64,000 nt of DNA, from the NCBI GenBank assembly GCA_009760855.2, contig WPIO01000083.1:1772501-1836500 (forward strand), read 5' to 3'. Source of the stretch: Cristatella mucedo (Eukaryota > Bryozoa > Phylactolaemata > Cristatellidae). Below, piece after piece: positions 22,301 through 33,130 of this stretch (its first letter is position 1; every line of letters starts with the position of its first letter). The position numbers were made by a program, and so were the translations under genes. Under the pieces are notes generated by a model, which did not search any database, was not told where the DNA came from, and worked only from the letters and a program-made list of their open reading frames with translations.

Positions 22301-24894
22301 AGGCAAGTGACAAAATCGTGAAATCGATTGTGCCCTGCTTGATGGGCAGCTAATGCAAACTGACGAGATGGAGTGTGTCAGCAGCTTTTTTTTATGCATT
22401 TGTCAGTGGCTGAAGGCGATGCAGGCCTGTTTATCTCCAAAATACTTGATAATGTCAAGTGGGTTGCATTCAGGCTTTATGTTGTTATTGTGCTATATGT
22501 GTGGTTTGGCTTGTATTGTGCCTTGTTGTTTTGGATTGCTTCTTACGAAACAGAAAATAGCTTCTAGGCTGGTTTTTCTTGTTAGTGGCTTTACCGTATG
22601 GACTGCAATCGACAGGACTGCAAACGAGAGAACACACATTTTCAATCCTGTGACTGTGCAAGCCATGTGGTCAGGCCTTCATGTTCTTCATAAAGTGTGT
22701 GACAACGCAAACGCTTGTTGCTACGTACCATCTGGCCCCACGCACACGTGGGTCAGTTACTATGAAAGCAAACTGGCCTTGGCCGATCCAATGACAATTG
22801 GTGAATGGAATATGACTGATGATCTCATTGCTGCTATGAGGAATGGTGAAGGAAACCCTGCTTGCACACCTACAGTTAGTGAACATGAGGATATTAAAAA
22901 GCAGATACGTCCTAAGCTTCGTGAGATTATGATCAGAATGGATCTCGAAAATGTGACCAGTGTTTATGTGAGTCCCTAATCATTCAGCACATGTTTGCAT
23001 CTTGCCTTCGAGCTAATGTTCTTTCTTAATTTGAATAACATTATTATTGTACCTCGATGTAATTTAAATTCATCTTCCTTTATATTTTGATCAGCTTAGG
23101 GAACAGCTGGAGGCAGTCTTTCATCGCAACCTGAAAGAGTACAAGAGTTTTATCGATGAAGAGATGATTGTTGTGATGGGACAACTGGACTCTCCTTCTC
23201 GCATCTTTGATTTTCTTTTCTTGGGATCAGAATGGAATGCATCGAATCTGGACGAGCTTAATAGAAATGGGTACGTGTGCTCATTAGTGTCTTCAGTGGC
23301 AGAGGTGGTATGCTGAGTTGGGCGACCCCATCGACTTTAGCTGTGCTATTTTTTCTTTTGGGTGCAGTGTTGGGTACATTCTGAACGTGACGAAGGAAAT
23401 TGACAACTTCTTTCCTGGCCTCTTTAAGTACCACAATGTTCGAGTGTACGACACGGAAGACACCGACTTGCTCAAATATTGGGAAGCTACATACAAGTTT
23501 ATTCTTCGTGCTGTGTGAGTGACATCATCAGTAGAGCTTTGCACCGGTTAAGCCCCCTTCCCCAGTTTACTAATTAGTGTAAACCTTTTTTTCTTTTTTA
23601 GAGAAGCCAATTTGAAAGTGCTGGTGCATTGCAAGATGGGTGTCAGCCGGTCTGCTTCCACTGTAGGCAGCTTGCCGCTCGTTTGCTCTGCTTTCGCCCA
23701 GCTGTGATGTTCAAGCTGTGCATTTGCTATGCTTTCCTTGTTGCCCACCTCGTACGTGCAGGTTATTGCCTTTGCGATGAAGCAATACAACTGGAGCTTC
23801 GAGAAAGCGCACGACTTCGTTCTTGCCAGACGAAGTGTTGTGCGGCCCAATGACGGTTTCCGGCGCCAGCTTCAGCTATACGAAGGCATTCTCAAGGCCA
23901 GGTGAGGAAGGCATTTGGCATTTACTGTGCCTCGTGTCTTGGCATTTAGTGTGCCTCGTGTCGGATGTCTCGCCTGTCGGAGCAAGCCTGCTTGTATGGG
24001 TTGCCTGGTCAGACATCGATATCATTGGACAAAGATTTTCCTTTCGCGTTGATAGCAATCAGCGACACAGCGACCTGTGGCGCTCAAGGTCGGAGAGCAA
24101 CCTCAAGGTGCAGCTGCGTGCTCTGTCGACGATGCAACTTATGCGTCATGGCAAGTGCGGTGCCGCTGACGAGCGAGGCAACGACAATGGCAAGAGGTCT
24201 TCGACTGAGGACAGCGGCTGCATAGAGGGCTCGTTGGCAGCCAAACATCGGCAGTCTGACGCTGGCAGCGCATCCGGAGCCCTGCGGCCGAGGTCGTGGT
24301 CGTCGCGAAGCACGGATAAGGACCAGGGGGTTCTAATGGGTAATTGTGCGTGCGTGCTTCCTGCCTCGCCCTGCCTCGACCTGCCGGTGAGCAGATGCGT
24401 GGTGGACTCGGAAGAACAGTTCTCATCTTTCTAAAGACCTACAGTGTTGGCAACCTTTAAATGAACCCGGCAGGAGTAGGCAACAAGGGCTCACCTGAAG
24501 TTGGCAACTATTAACGGGCATTACGTTGCTATGCACTTGATGTAAGTTCCTCACGAGTTTCAGCAGGTTCTCACCTGACCGGATGTATCGGCAGGCTGCA
24601 AGCAGCAGCAGGAGTCGGAGGGCCGGAAAGCAAGAGTCGTGCTTGGCGCTTGCTCTGCTTGTTTTGTTCTTTTAGTTTTTGAGTCGTCGTCGTCGTTGAC
24701 ACTCAGGCTGAGCTGAAGTGAATGCCATAGATTTTAATGCAGCCAATTTTGCGTGCGATGAATCAGGGCTGCCTTAACCTGGCATTTATGTTTGTTCAGC
24801 CACAAAGTCTACATCCTGCCTTATGGAGTTGGACGACAGCAGCATCGACGAAGACGGAGGCGAGAATCGCTCTAGCAGCAGCAGCAACAGCAGC

Positions 24895-24934
<40 letters not shown>

Positions 24935-27900
24935 GTAACTGCAGAGACACATCTGAGAGCGATGATGGCAATGCTTTCTCAAATGCAGATGATGATTCTA
25001 AGCTGCATTGCCGACGGGGACAGTACGATGTCACCGCCGATGCCGACTTGTCCGCAAACGCAGTCGGCTCTGCCGACGTTTCGGTGTCTGCTGAAATGGT
25101 TTTGGTGTCTGCTGAATCAGCAGATCCGCCAGTGCCGACGTCGCTAGCAGTGGCGGCCTCTGCTGCTGCCGCCGCCGGTCGTGGCGCTTCTCCTGCCGTT
25201 AGTCGGCCAAGCGTGGTGGACGTCAGCTCGAGGCCGGAAGTGGCCATCGCCTACTCGCCAGCCTTCGCCTTTGCCCTTGACGGCAGCAGCGCTCCCGGCG
25301 CTGGTGCGCCACCCGCTCGTTCGCTGGTCTCGCCTGTGCGCATGACCTACCCGACGGCCGCCGGCTTGCGAGTTTCGTCACCGTCAGACTCTGCCGGCGC
25401 GACGAATGGTTTCAGCACGACCGTTTCAGCGCCCTCTGCAGCAGCGGGCGGCCTCGTGCGAGGCTGGGTGCCGGCAGCGGTGCAGCGGCAGCCTCGCCCA
25501 CCCGATGCTGTCGGCGCTAGCAGCGGCGCCACGCGGACGTCGCCCTGCAGGGGTGGCGGGGGCAGCAGAGACTCGTCGCCAGCTAAGCACGCTGCCGCCG
25601 CCGAGCTCCCGGGATCGGCAGCCAGGTGCTCGTCGGAGGAGCCCGCCGCCGCCCCTGCACCAGCTGACAAGGCGTGTTCGATGGGCGGAGCGGCCAGGCC
25701 GAGCAGCCTGGAGTGGATCTGGCGGCAGCGCTACGCTGCGGAGGACATTCCGTGGAGCCCGGGCGCCGTTCGCCGGCAGAAGGACATGCTCGAGTGTCTG
25801 CGAGCACGCGCAGGCACCGGCGCAACGGTGGCCGCCATTGCTGCCTCCGCCACTACTCCGGAGGTCGTCGGTGCTGGTGGCATCCCTGCCTCAGCCGTGT
25901 GCACTCGTTGCCCGGAAACGGGCGCGCTTGCTGCCTGCATTGGTGGCATTGAAGCCGACGACGACCCGAGCTCGCCTGCCGTCGTCGGCGTGGAAGGCTA
26001 CCAACCTGCGCCTGGGACAGTGATGAAAGTGAGGAGGGAATTCGAAGAAAGGTTAGGGCCTGCTTCTTACGGCTTTTGCTAAGAGCGCCAAGAGAGCTGC
26101 AATTGCTTCCGGTTGAAATTTGACCGGACACGAAAGAAGCAAGGGTGTTACTCTCATTCGCGTGGCTTTTCTTGGCTTACGTATTTCCTGTCTCAGGTGA
26201 ACTGTGTCGGTTTCCGGCTCATCGTGCACTCTGGTCCTCGCAGGTCGTAGGTTAGCTGTTCAGCCATACTTTCAGTCAAGTGCTACTGGCTGCAGAAACT
26301 TTTTGCTCTACGCTGCCTGAAGCTTATCTCAACGATTTCTGTGAGACGACAAACATATCGACTCCTCTGCCCATGACTTGGGCCTGGTCCGGCTGGACGT
26401 CCTACGCTGCCACTTGTATGCTACTTCCAATGCTGTTCTCCTAACCTAGCCATGCTTGACACCATTTTGTTTTTAGGGTAAGAAGTTAGTGGGCTATTGT
26501 AAGTGCAGTGAAAGTCGCTTGGGCTTTGAGTGTGTATGAAGAATCTGACAGCTATCCAGCGTGACATTCAGTTACACACGGTTATTCAGTATTATTCATT
26601 TGGATCAAGTTGCCGTAGACATAATTTCTGGTAGCCCATTACGAGTCTTGTCAAGGTCACATCTAGGTCATTGTCATGGGCTCTCGCTCGATTAGAGTAT
26701 TACAACTAGAGCACCCTTTGTTCGCTTTCCATTGAATGACGTGCAGATAACTAGCAACAGCTCAGCAGTGCTTGATCTTGTTAATTAGACGAGCCTCCCT
26801 AGCAAAAAGCACGATCTTGCTTGCCTGCTATCAAATTAAATTAAATTAATTAAATACTAGCTGATTCAACACCTCTTTTGTATAGTGACAGAAGAGCCTT
26901 TACGGCTATCACCACCGCCTGCAGCGGCAATAAAGGATCGCCTGCCGCAGGATTCGAACTCATGACTTTGGGACCGAGGTCGTGAAAGACAACCACATCA
27001 CCTAGTGCGCCATCACGGCCCATCAAATGTGTTCTTAGTCGAGTGTTAGGTTGTTGCAAGAGCACAGTTGGCTGGCCCTGCATGTTGGGGCTGCCAACGT
27101 CTGTCTCCCCTGCACCCACCCGCTTGCACCTCGGTCCTGGAAAGGCTGCGCGAGTGGCAGCACCAGTCTACTACGACCTCCACAAAGATCTGCGTCCTCC
27201 TCTGTTGGCTGTCCTTGGAGGCTTCGAGCGAGTCGGTGCTTGAGAGCGCAACGCTGTTTCGTGGGTGGCCGGATGCTTTGAATTGGGAAAGTTTCTACAA
27301 ATTTGCGGACAACCTTGATTTAGCTTTGCACTGTAAATCAGTTTAAAGATCAGTGTTTATGTGATGTGCTTCAGTAACTTGGTGGCTATTCGACTTCTCG
27401 CCGAGGGGACAGGCACTCACCACCTGCACCTCACTCCCCCCTCGCTTACCGACCGGTCAAGCTCGTGCAATCTGCCATCGGGTAGCATTCTGGCTTTAAC
27501 CAGGTGCATCGAGCCGACGACGGTGCTTTTTCGAGCCCGGCTTTCTCTTATTACCGGCTTATTATGTGCGCTCTAGCGGAAATTTGCACTCCTGAGGACC
27601 GAACTCTTGGACGACGGCCTCGAACGCCCGAGAACTCATGTGCCGCCATCTTCTTTTTTTTGGCATCCCCACCAGGCTGATTGGTGACGAGGGCTGCCGC
27701 GGCGGCGCCTCCAGGAGCTGCACGGTCCAGCGTTCGTCCAGCCTGAGAGGTCTGCCGCAGCTGCCGGACGGCAGATGGCAGCCTACGCCGTCGGCTGCCC
27801 TGCAGCGATCGGCCAGCGTGCGTGAGCGCCGCTCCGCCGGCTGCCTCGGCCAGGCCGCCGGCAGCGGCGCGAGCAGACTGCGGCCTTCTTCGACGACCGT

Positions 27901-29616
27901 GCTGAGCCCGGTGCCTCAAATGCGATCTGCCACCGCGGCCGCCTCATCGAGCAGCGGGGACCTGCGTCAGCGCGTCAGCAGCGGCGCATTTTTCGGCGGT
28001 GGCAGCGGCGGCAGAGCACCGGCAGGCGCAGCCCTGCCGGTTGAGCGTGCTGCCTCACTGTCTTGCCTTGCCGCTTGCGTGCTGCCTATGGGCGACGACG
28101 TCAAGTTGTTCCTCGGTAGTGGAAGAGCGGACAGCGAAAGGCCGCAGCCGTCCAGTAAGTCGTCTGCTCCTGCTCGAGTCGTGTTTCGCGCCGGCAGTTG
28201 CTCGTCGTCGTCCTCCTTTTCGCCAGCTCTCCGGTGGAGGAGTGTGGATAGTGTGCTTTTTGCCCGGCTCGTAACCGGCGTAGTGGCATGAACCGGTGCC
28301 TCCCCACCTGAGTTGCTTGCTGAGCCTTCGACCGTCAAGCAGCTCGTGGGCTAATTTTTCCTCTCTCGTCCCCCCCACCACCATCTGCAGCGCGTATTCG
28401 GTACCTGCCGGTCGCCAACCGAATTTTGTGGTTGGCTAATGGCGGAGCCGAGTTCCGCTGCCAGTATGGTTGATGTGGCTCACACGAACTTTGATGAATT
28501 CGACGAGTGCCTGCAGTAGCAGCGTTTGTGTCATTTCAGCGCCGTAGCAGCTACTGGCCTCAAAATGCGTATGGCTTCGTGTTCTGCACAGGTACTGTAA
28601 TGCTTCAGGCTCCAGTGGCTGGAGGGCTTACGGCCGAATTCGTGTTCCTTCATCTACACTCTGCTGCCGCAGCCGCTGCCGATTTGGATGCATCTTTTTG
28701 TAGGCAGCTTGATCTTTTCCTTTCTGCCCCCTCCCCTGCGTTCACTGCTGTTTACTCCCGTCCCTCCCCAGTGCCAGTTGCATGTCCTCTGACACGGTTC
28801 AGCTGTTTGGCTGCCTAGTTTCTTGGCTGCTGTAATCGGCTGCTGTTTCGTTTTTCAGTCTGCTCCATTCCACTCGGCTCTGCTTGCCGCCGTAACGGTC
28901 CGAGAGCGGCTTCTGACACATTGCGCACGGCTGCATTGCGGCACACTCTTGCACTGCTTCTCGTCCATTCTCTTACCATAACTTTATTAGGGTGGCTAGC
29001 TCTTGTTCATCCTCAGCATCAGCTTTGCATTTCCGGAGGTATCATCATCCCCTGTTGGCAGACAGTCGATGTCGACTGCTCTGTTGTGTGGCTATGCATG
29101 CTTCGCATGCCAGCTGCGCTGCCTGCAAGCAAGCAGGCCAGGCGTGTCGGACTAGTCAGATGGAGCAGTCTGATTAGTGCTCGGGTACCATTTTATAGTA
29201 CCTCGCCTGTCACATTCCCTTAGGGCAGGCGTTCGGTCTTCTGCTATAGCTGTTGCGCCGCTGGTGTAGAACTGACATAAGTTGTTCTAGTGTTGATTCG
29301 TCTTCTGACTTCGTGTGCAGCATTGCTGTAATGATCTATTCCCCCTGCTTCTCTGTAGTTTTTCCTCGCTATTTTTAGTAGCCCAGTCTTCCCCGAAGGG
29401 CCTCGTTGCTTGTAAGGTGGCACCATGCGTATTCAGTCGCATTAGCCAGCGAGTCGGATAGGTAATCGCCGTGTTGCCTATGCTCCGTCCACCCGCGCAC
29501 GTGCTCTGGCCATGCGTGCTTGTGACACACGAGCGTGCAAAATGTTGCAGGCACCGGTGTCCATGCGCTGCCCTTTCGCTTGAGCTGACTTGTTTTCGTG
29601 CGGCAGGGTTAGGCTA

Positions 29617-29708
<92 letters not shown>

Positions 29709-31661
29709 TATTGTGATTAAAACTGGCATGGCCTGTTCTGATGGCCCGGGTTGAGCAACTAAAGTTGCCTTGTATGGTATCCTTAGTGGTGCCTGCATAG
29801 TGCCCGGAAATGATGGGGCGCCAGTGTCAGCGATAAATCGCATGCTGTTACCCGTGTGGCTTCTTAATGCTAGTGTTGTTCCTGGTCGCAATATTAGTTG
29901 GTATCGTTTGAGTGAAGATTTAGTGCACTCTCGGCCGGCCTCTTTTCATGACGGCCGAGTCATACTGTTCTGGGCATTTGCTCGTGTATTGTAGTTAGTG
30001 TGTGCTTGTTGCATCCTAGCCCTCCCCGCCTCCTCCACGTCTCCTTCCAGTGGCTGGCTGCACTGCTCGGGCACCGACTGACAGGCAGCAATAGCTGCTG
30101 CAGCTGAGAGGCTCAGGTCTGGGTTTTACTATGAGGCAGGCCTGCCGCTTTCGGAGAAGTCCGGTCTGCAGCCGTCGGCCGATGCCTTGGCAGCCTACGA
30201 TGACCGGATGTACCAGGACGGTGGGAGAGTGCAAGTAGCTCGAATCGATTGCGTTGTTTAGTGACGCTCTTCCTGTGCGGGTGTCGGGTAGGAAGCTAGC
30301 GGTAGCCGTGAGTATCTAATTCTAGAAGCGTTACGACATATTTAACCGGCAGGTCCGCGACTTCGGAAATCGCTTTCGCATCGAAAGTGAGAGAAAAAAG
30401 CTCGGCTGATGCAGCAGCCTCGTTTACACGGCGGCAAAAGAGTCTGTGTAGCTAGCACTGCTGCTTGCAGCAGGCAATAAGGGGCGTGTCTGCTGCAAGA
30501 CTCGAGCCCACGACCTGGGTCGTAAAGTGCAAGCACTGTCACCTTAGACTCGGCTGTGCGATGGCGCTTCCTCTCTAAGTCGCTCGGTGCTGGTGCTCTT
30601 ACTCTACTCTCTGGATCGTTCTTCAGAGGCAGCTAGTAATCTTCCTACTTCGATTATTTTGCTTGAGATTTGCCCTCTTGGCAGCCAAAACCTACTTGAG
30701 TTTAGTGTGCTTTTTTTATGTCCATGGCGTGTATTACGAGCACGTGCCAGCAGTACGATTTTTTTGCTTGTGGGCTTGAACTGGATAGCTGAACGTCGGG
30801 GTCTTATTGTTACCTCAAACCAGTTTAGCTGGCAATGGTCCCGCGCTTTGCTGCCCTCACTCGTCGTTGCCCTTCCTCCGGCGCCCCTCGCTGCAGCAGC
30901 CGCCATGTGCAGGTGAAAGCAATAACGATACCGAACTGCAAGTTCTGTCGTCTACCCGGTCACTGTGCCACTGCGACACGCTCGTTGTAGGTGTGCACGC
31001 ACGTGATTCTTCGGGCGCCGTGCCAGAGGCGAGCAAGCCAAAGCCAGCCCAAGCCGGCTCGCCGGACATTCCGCTTCGTGAGGCGGCGCACCGTGCTACG
31101 ACGGCGGCGCACCCGAAAACCTCCCACGAGCCGCCGCTGCTGCGTCATCAGGCGCAGCAGCGGCGGCCACGCGAGGGAGCCTCTGCCGCCACCTCGACAG
31201 CGCTCGTGCAGCCCGTCGCCGCGCGCGCGGAGCAAGGCGGCCTGTGGCGCTGCTGCAGCAGCGGCGGCTGCAGCCCTCCTGCGGCAGCCTGCAAGAGGGC
31301 GCACGGAGCTTCGCAGCACGGCAATCGAGAGCCGGCGCAGCTGAAGCACGCGTCTTCCGTTAGGAACCTTGTGCACGCATTTGAAGCCAGCCGGCTGAAT
31401 GGCAAGGAGGAGGAGGAGGAGGAAGAGGAGCAGTCAGCCTGCAGTCAGCGTGCCTTCTTCTTGGCCGCGTCGTCGCCGACGAAGCCGGCATCGCGGTCGC
31501 CCGGTCAGACGGCGCCCCTGTTCAGGACCGGCAGCCTTTGTCTACCCTGCCGCCACACCGGCGGCGACCAGAGCTCGGCGAGTGGCAGCCGGCTTCGCTC
31601 TGGCCACTCTTTCAGTCGGCGATCGTGGATCGCGTCCTCTGCAGTCTTTCCCACCACGTAG
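18724..31661 (+). CDS. ssh: Slingshot-type protein phosphatase (cofilin phosphatase), first exon missing
   Basis: Twelve exons join with no phase conflict into at least 1,340 residues. Numbering from the first full codon, residues 1 to about 210 match the Slingshot N-terminal domain (SESYFTVKGAAL, AVRLESVYAY, QAMWSGLHVLHK). About 225-290 is a DEK-C-like helical region (LENVTS, FIDEEM). About 290-420 is a dual-specificity phosphatase domain (LGSEWNASNLDEL, GYILNVTKEIDNFFPGLF) with catalytic loop HCKMGVSRSAST, Cys near 363. Known role: Slingshot dephosphorylates ADF/cofilin and so promotes actin turnover. From about 420 to the end is a low-complexity Ser/Ala/Pro/Arg tail with Asp and Glu runs and RSxS-type basophilic sites (QRSSSLRG, QRSASVRE). 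The exons carry no frameshift. The start codon lies upstream and was not found. GC rises strongly in the tail exons. Confidence 0.95.
19154..19175. repeat. (TG)n microsatellite in Slingshot intron
   Basis: A short pure TG run about 100 bases before the larger CA tract. Confidence 0.9.
19277..19335. repeat. (CA)n microsatellite in Slingshot intron
   Basis: An almost pure CA run followed by CG/CA interruptions, just upstream of the mariner-like element. Confidence 0.95.
19482..20308. mobile_element. Non-autonomous Tc1/mariner-like element (MITE-type)
   Basis: The left end reads CAGTGGTACCTCGGCTTGCG. The right end reads CGTAAGCCCAGGTACCACTG, its near reverse complement. The element is bounded on both sides by TA, as expected for Tc1/mariner insertion. 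The interior repeats CTCGTA/CTCGAAAC motifs near both ends and has no transposase frame. It lies in the intron between Slingshot exons a and b. Confidence 0.88.
20472..20536 (+). CDS. ssh: Slingshot exon b
   Basis: Acceptor TTTAAG ends at 20471 and donor GTAAGC begins at 20537. It encodes DIQNHLQAMCHLLRPQDTLQ, matching the Slingshot segment with HLQxMxxLLRxxD. Confidence 0.9.
20640..20833 (+). CDS. ssh: Slingshot exon c
   Basis: Acceptor CTGCAG ends at 20639 and donor GTATGC begins at 20834. It encodes AVRLESVYAYKRARYF, QQDTEESVVLGFD and a TVGLVLPVW strand, then leaves two bases of a Gly codon. Confidence 0.93.
21531..21606 (+). mobile_element. SINE A fragment
   Basis: The head GGGTCTTAGCTCAAGGGTAA and end GAAGCTGTCGAATCAGCCGA of the family are present with the middle deleted. 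It lies in the intron between Slingshot exons c and d. Confidence 0.55.
21655..22375 (-). mobile_element. LINE F3 (F1-related) 3' fragment, antisense, decayed
   Basis: The tail box TAGCCCCCTAAGAGACCGAT is followed by an antisense C-terminal block that resembles F1 (GGAGTCAGTTCCAGGCTTTT, GGGACCTAAAGGCAAGTGAC). It is more diverged than the F1 copies and is broken by frameshifts. It lies in a Slingshot intron. Confidence 0.55.
22586..22967 (+). CDS. ssh: Slingshot exon d
   Basis: Acceptor TTGTTAG ends at 22585 and donor GTGAGT begins at 22968. It carries THIFNPVTVQAMWSGLHVLH, WVSYYESKLA and the start of the DEK-C-like part (KLREIMIRMDLENVTS). Confidence 0.95.
23095..23270 (+). CDS. ssh: Slingshot exon e
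   Basis: Acceptor GATCAG ends at 23094 and donor GTACGT begins at 23271. It encodes NLKEYKSFIDEEMIVVMGQ and the phosphatase entry FLGSEWNASNLDELNRNG. Confidence 0.95.
23368..23514 (+). CDS. ssh: Slingshot exon f
   Basis: Acceptor GTGCAG ends at 23367 and donor GTGAGT begins at 23515. It encodes GYILNVTKEIDNFFPGLF and VRVYDTEDTDLLKYW; the latter holds the likely general-acid Asp region of the dual-specificity fold. Confidence 0.95.
23602..23662 (+). CDS. ssh: Slingshot exon g (catalytic loop)
   Basis: Acceptor TTTTTAG ends at 23601 and donor GTAGGC begins at 23663. Sixty-one bases encode the P-loop HCKMGVSRSAST, with the nucleophile Cys and invariant Arg. Confidence 0.95.
23762..23901 (+). 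CDS. ssh: Slingshot exon h
   Basis: Acceptor GTGCAG ends at 23761 and donor GTGAGG begins at 23902. It encodes VIAFAMKQYNWSFEKAHDFV and RPNDGFRRQLQLYEGIL, the C-terminal helices of the phosphatase domain. The preceding intron is only 99 bases. Confidence 0.95.
24056..24339 (+). CDS. ssh: Slingshot exon i
   Basis: Acceptor TTGATAG ends at 24055 and a GTAATT donor follows. It begins NQRHSDLWRSRSESNLK, matching the ASKQRHxxLW motif after the catalytic domain of vertebrate Slingshots. The donor was chosen because it gives the only phase that joins the next long exon. An earlier GTGCAG at about 24108 is a weaker alternative. Confidence 0.8.
24800..26051 (+). CDS. ssh: Slingshot exon j (long tail exon with poly-Asp)
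   Basis: Acceptor TTGTTCAG ends at 24799 and donor GTTAGG begins at 26052. The 417-codon stretch stays open. It holds a run of 13 Asp encoded by pure GAT (24895-24933), long Ser/Ala/Pro-rich sequence and, at its end, VMKVRREFEER. Overlapping poly-Met and poly-Ser frames are shadows. Confidence 0.85.
24895..24933 (+). repeat. (GAT)13 microsatellite inside Slingshot coding exon
   Basis: Thirteen uninterrupted GAT codons give thirteen Asp. A pure trinucleotide run in frame keeps the reading frame when it changes length. Confidence 0.95.
26485..26590 (+). mobile_element. LINE F2 3' tail fragment
   Basis: GAAAGTCGCTTGGGCTTTGA and CCAGCGTGACATTCAGTTAC resemble the last part of F2 (GAAAGCCGCTTATGCTGTGA, CCTGCGTAACGCCCACATGG). 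It is short and diverged, in a Slingshot intron. Confidence 0.5.
26855..27020 (-). mobile_element. SINE A, antisense
   Basis: The reverse complement gives the full family order: tRNA-like head, GACCTCGGTCCC region, B box, body with CGCTGCAGGCGGTGGTGATA and the AGAGGTGTTGAATCAGC tail. It lies in the Slingshot intron between exons j and k. Confidence 0.8.
27676..28154 (+). CDS. ssh: Slingshot exon k
   Basis: Acceptor CCACCAG ends at 27675 and donor GTAAGT begins at 28155. The first base completes the Arg codon left by exon j. It is Ser/Arg/Gly-rich with repeated basophilic sites (QRSSSLRG, QRSASVRERR). Confidence 0.8.
29618..29707. repeat. (GT)n microsatellite, about 44 units
   Basis: The longest simple repeat in the window, an unbroken GT tract on the sense strand of the last Slingshot intron. 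The antisense poly-Thr-His frame is an artefact. Confidence 0.97.
30401..30562 (-). mobile_element. SINE A, antisense, diverged
   Basis: Family order is recognisable in reverse: TCGGCTGATGCAGCAGCCTC end, a GCTTGCAGCAGGCAATAAGG body and an ACTCGAGCCCACGACCTGGG tRNA-like part. It lies in the last Slingshot intron, about 350 bases before the terminal exon. Confidence 0.7.
30913..31661 (+). CDS. ssh: Slingshot exon l (terminal, with stop)
   Basis: Acceptor CATGTGCAG ends at 30912. The first two bases complete a Ser codon left by exon k. The frame stays open for 248 more codons to TAG at 31659-31661. It carries SSVRNLVHAFEA and an eight-Glu run (about 31405-31430). Confidence 0.8.
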
Positions 31662-33130
31662 CACCGCCGGCAGCTGTTGAGCTGCTTCCGGTCTGCGATC
31701 ACGCACGAGCACGTCAGAGCCCGACAGGACTGGCGGTGCATTGCCGAAGATGACTGGCGAGCCGCACTCACGATGTCAGAGCGAGATATTGACATTGCCT
31801 GCTCTCGTCGGCACGGTCGGTGCCACTTCCTAACGCCTTCCAGTTACTCAGCAGCCTGTGGGCTTCACTCCAGCGTTTGTATTTCCCATCTGTTTTTTTG
31901 TCGACAGTCTCGGTCGTTGCTAAGGAGTCACCTATCGTCCTGCTCTGTTCGTACGTTCGTGTTAGCTCTCCAGCCGTGTCTTCAGCCATCACATTCTTTT
32001 TCTTCTCATTGCGGCACAAGCTCGGCTGCCAATTAATGCCACTGCACAGACTCTACTGCTGCTTGTGTATTTCCCTGGGAAGTATTCGGCTGTGCGAGAC
32101 CGCACAATGGAAGGGGGAGAGACACCATCGTCAGCATTGACGGTGCTGCTTTGCCCGTGACAGTAGTACTGTGATATTAGCGCTAGCTTTTGATTGCCTA
32201 TGCAAGACTGCTGGCCTTCCTGCCTGCACTGGTTTGAAATCGGAATGAGGCCGCAAGTTGCACAATCGAACCGCGATGCTCCCTGGTGTACACTGTCATG
32301 TCCGCAGGTCACATGCCACGTTCTGAGCCTGCTGCTCACTCAGGTTTCGGGCTTCATTAAAATTTTCATCTTTGATTATTTAGCTGCCACTGGCAAACAG
32401 GAGCATCGATAAATCACGGCTTTTACTTACGCTTGTGCGCACGCTGATGCTCCTCTACTTCCTGCTGGTGGTGGCTTTGTTGTGAGCTTGTAGCTCGATA
32501 TCGGTGAGCACGTGTTGGTTTGCAACACTTCTCGAATGCGATTCACTTAGGCAGGCCAGCAAAACTATCGTTGAACCAGCGATTACTCACAGCCGTGGTA
32601 GCTCTCGATATGTCGTGGCTGCCCAAACCGCATGGATATGGTATTAAAATGTGGTCTCGATTGAGCTGTATCACAAAGACAGTGATCATGCTGGCCCCAC
32701 TAGCCACTTCAGGCTGAGGCGAACCTGCTGCCCGACGCAGACCACACAGCACCTCTAAATAGTTGCAGCTGCACAACGCAGGTAGCCGTGGGCACAGTGA
32801 AGGGGGAAGTAAGCCGTGGACCCCTGGGGCCAAACTGCAGGGGTACTTAATAGGTTACATGTGTTGATTTGCCGTGCCAGTCCACCGTTGATTTTGGGGC
32901 GTTCCCTACTGTTTGGCGAGAAATGAATCATCCGAAAAATAAGTCGTAGCTAGCCGTGAAAGAGCAAATAATCACAGCGATTGATTTAGTAGTTTTCTAT
33001 AAGTGTGATAAATTGTGAAAATACCGATTTGACAGCTTGAGCGCCGAGTACGACCGAAATATGGGTCCTCACAGATCGTGCTCGGTGAGTTCTTCCGGTC
33101 TGAGGTAACTCACTGAGAATAATAAATAAA

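Noticed and set aside
24737-25247. Poly-Met and poly-Ser frames on both strands over the GAT repeat
   Set aside because: They are shifted or reverse readings of the (GAT)n run in Slingshot exon j, which has phase-consistent splicing in the Asp frame.
25406-26131. Overlapping long frames within the Slingshot tail exon on both strands
   Set aside because: High GC lowers stop frequency. Only the Slingshot frame joins flanking exons in phase.
29478-29891. 137-codon minus-strand frame with a long Thr-His run
   Set aside because: It spans the (GT)44 tract and has no other support.
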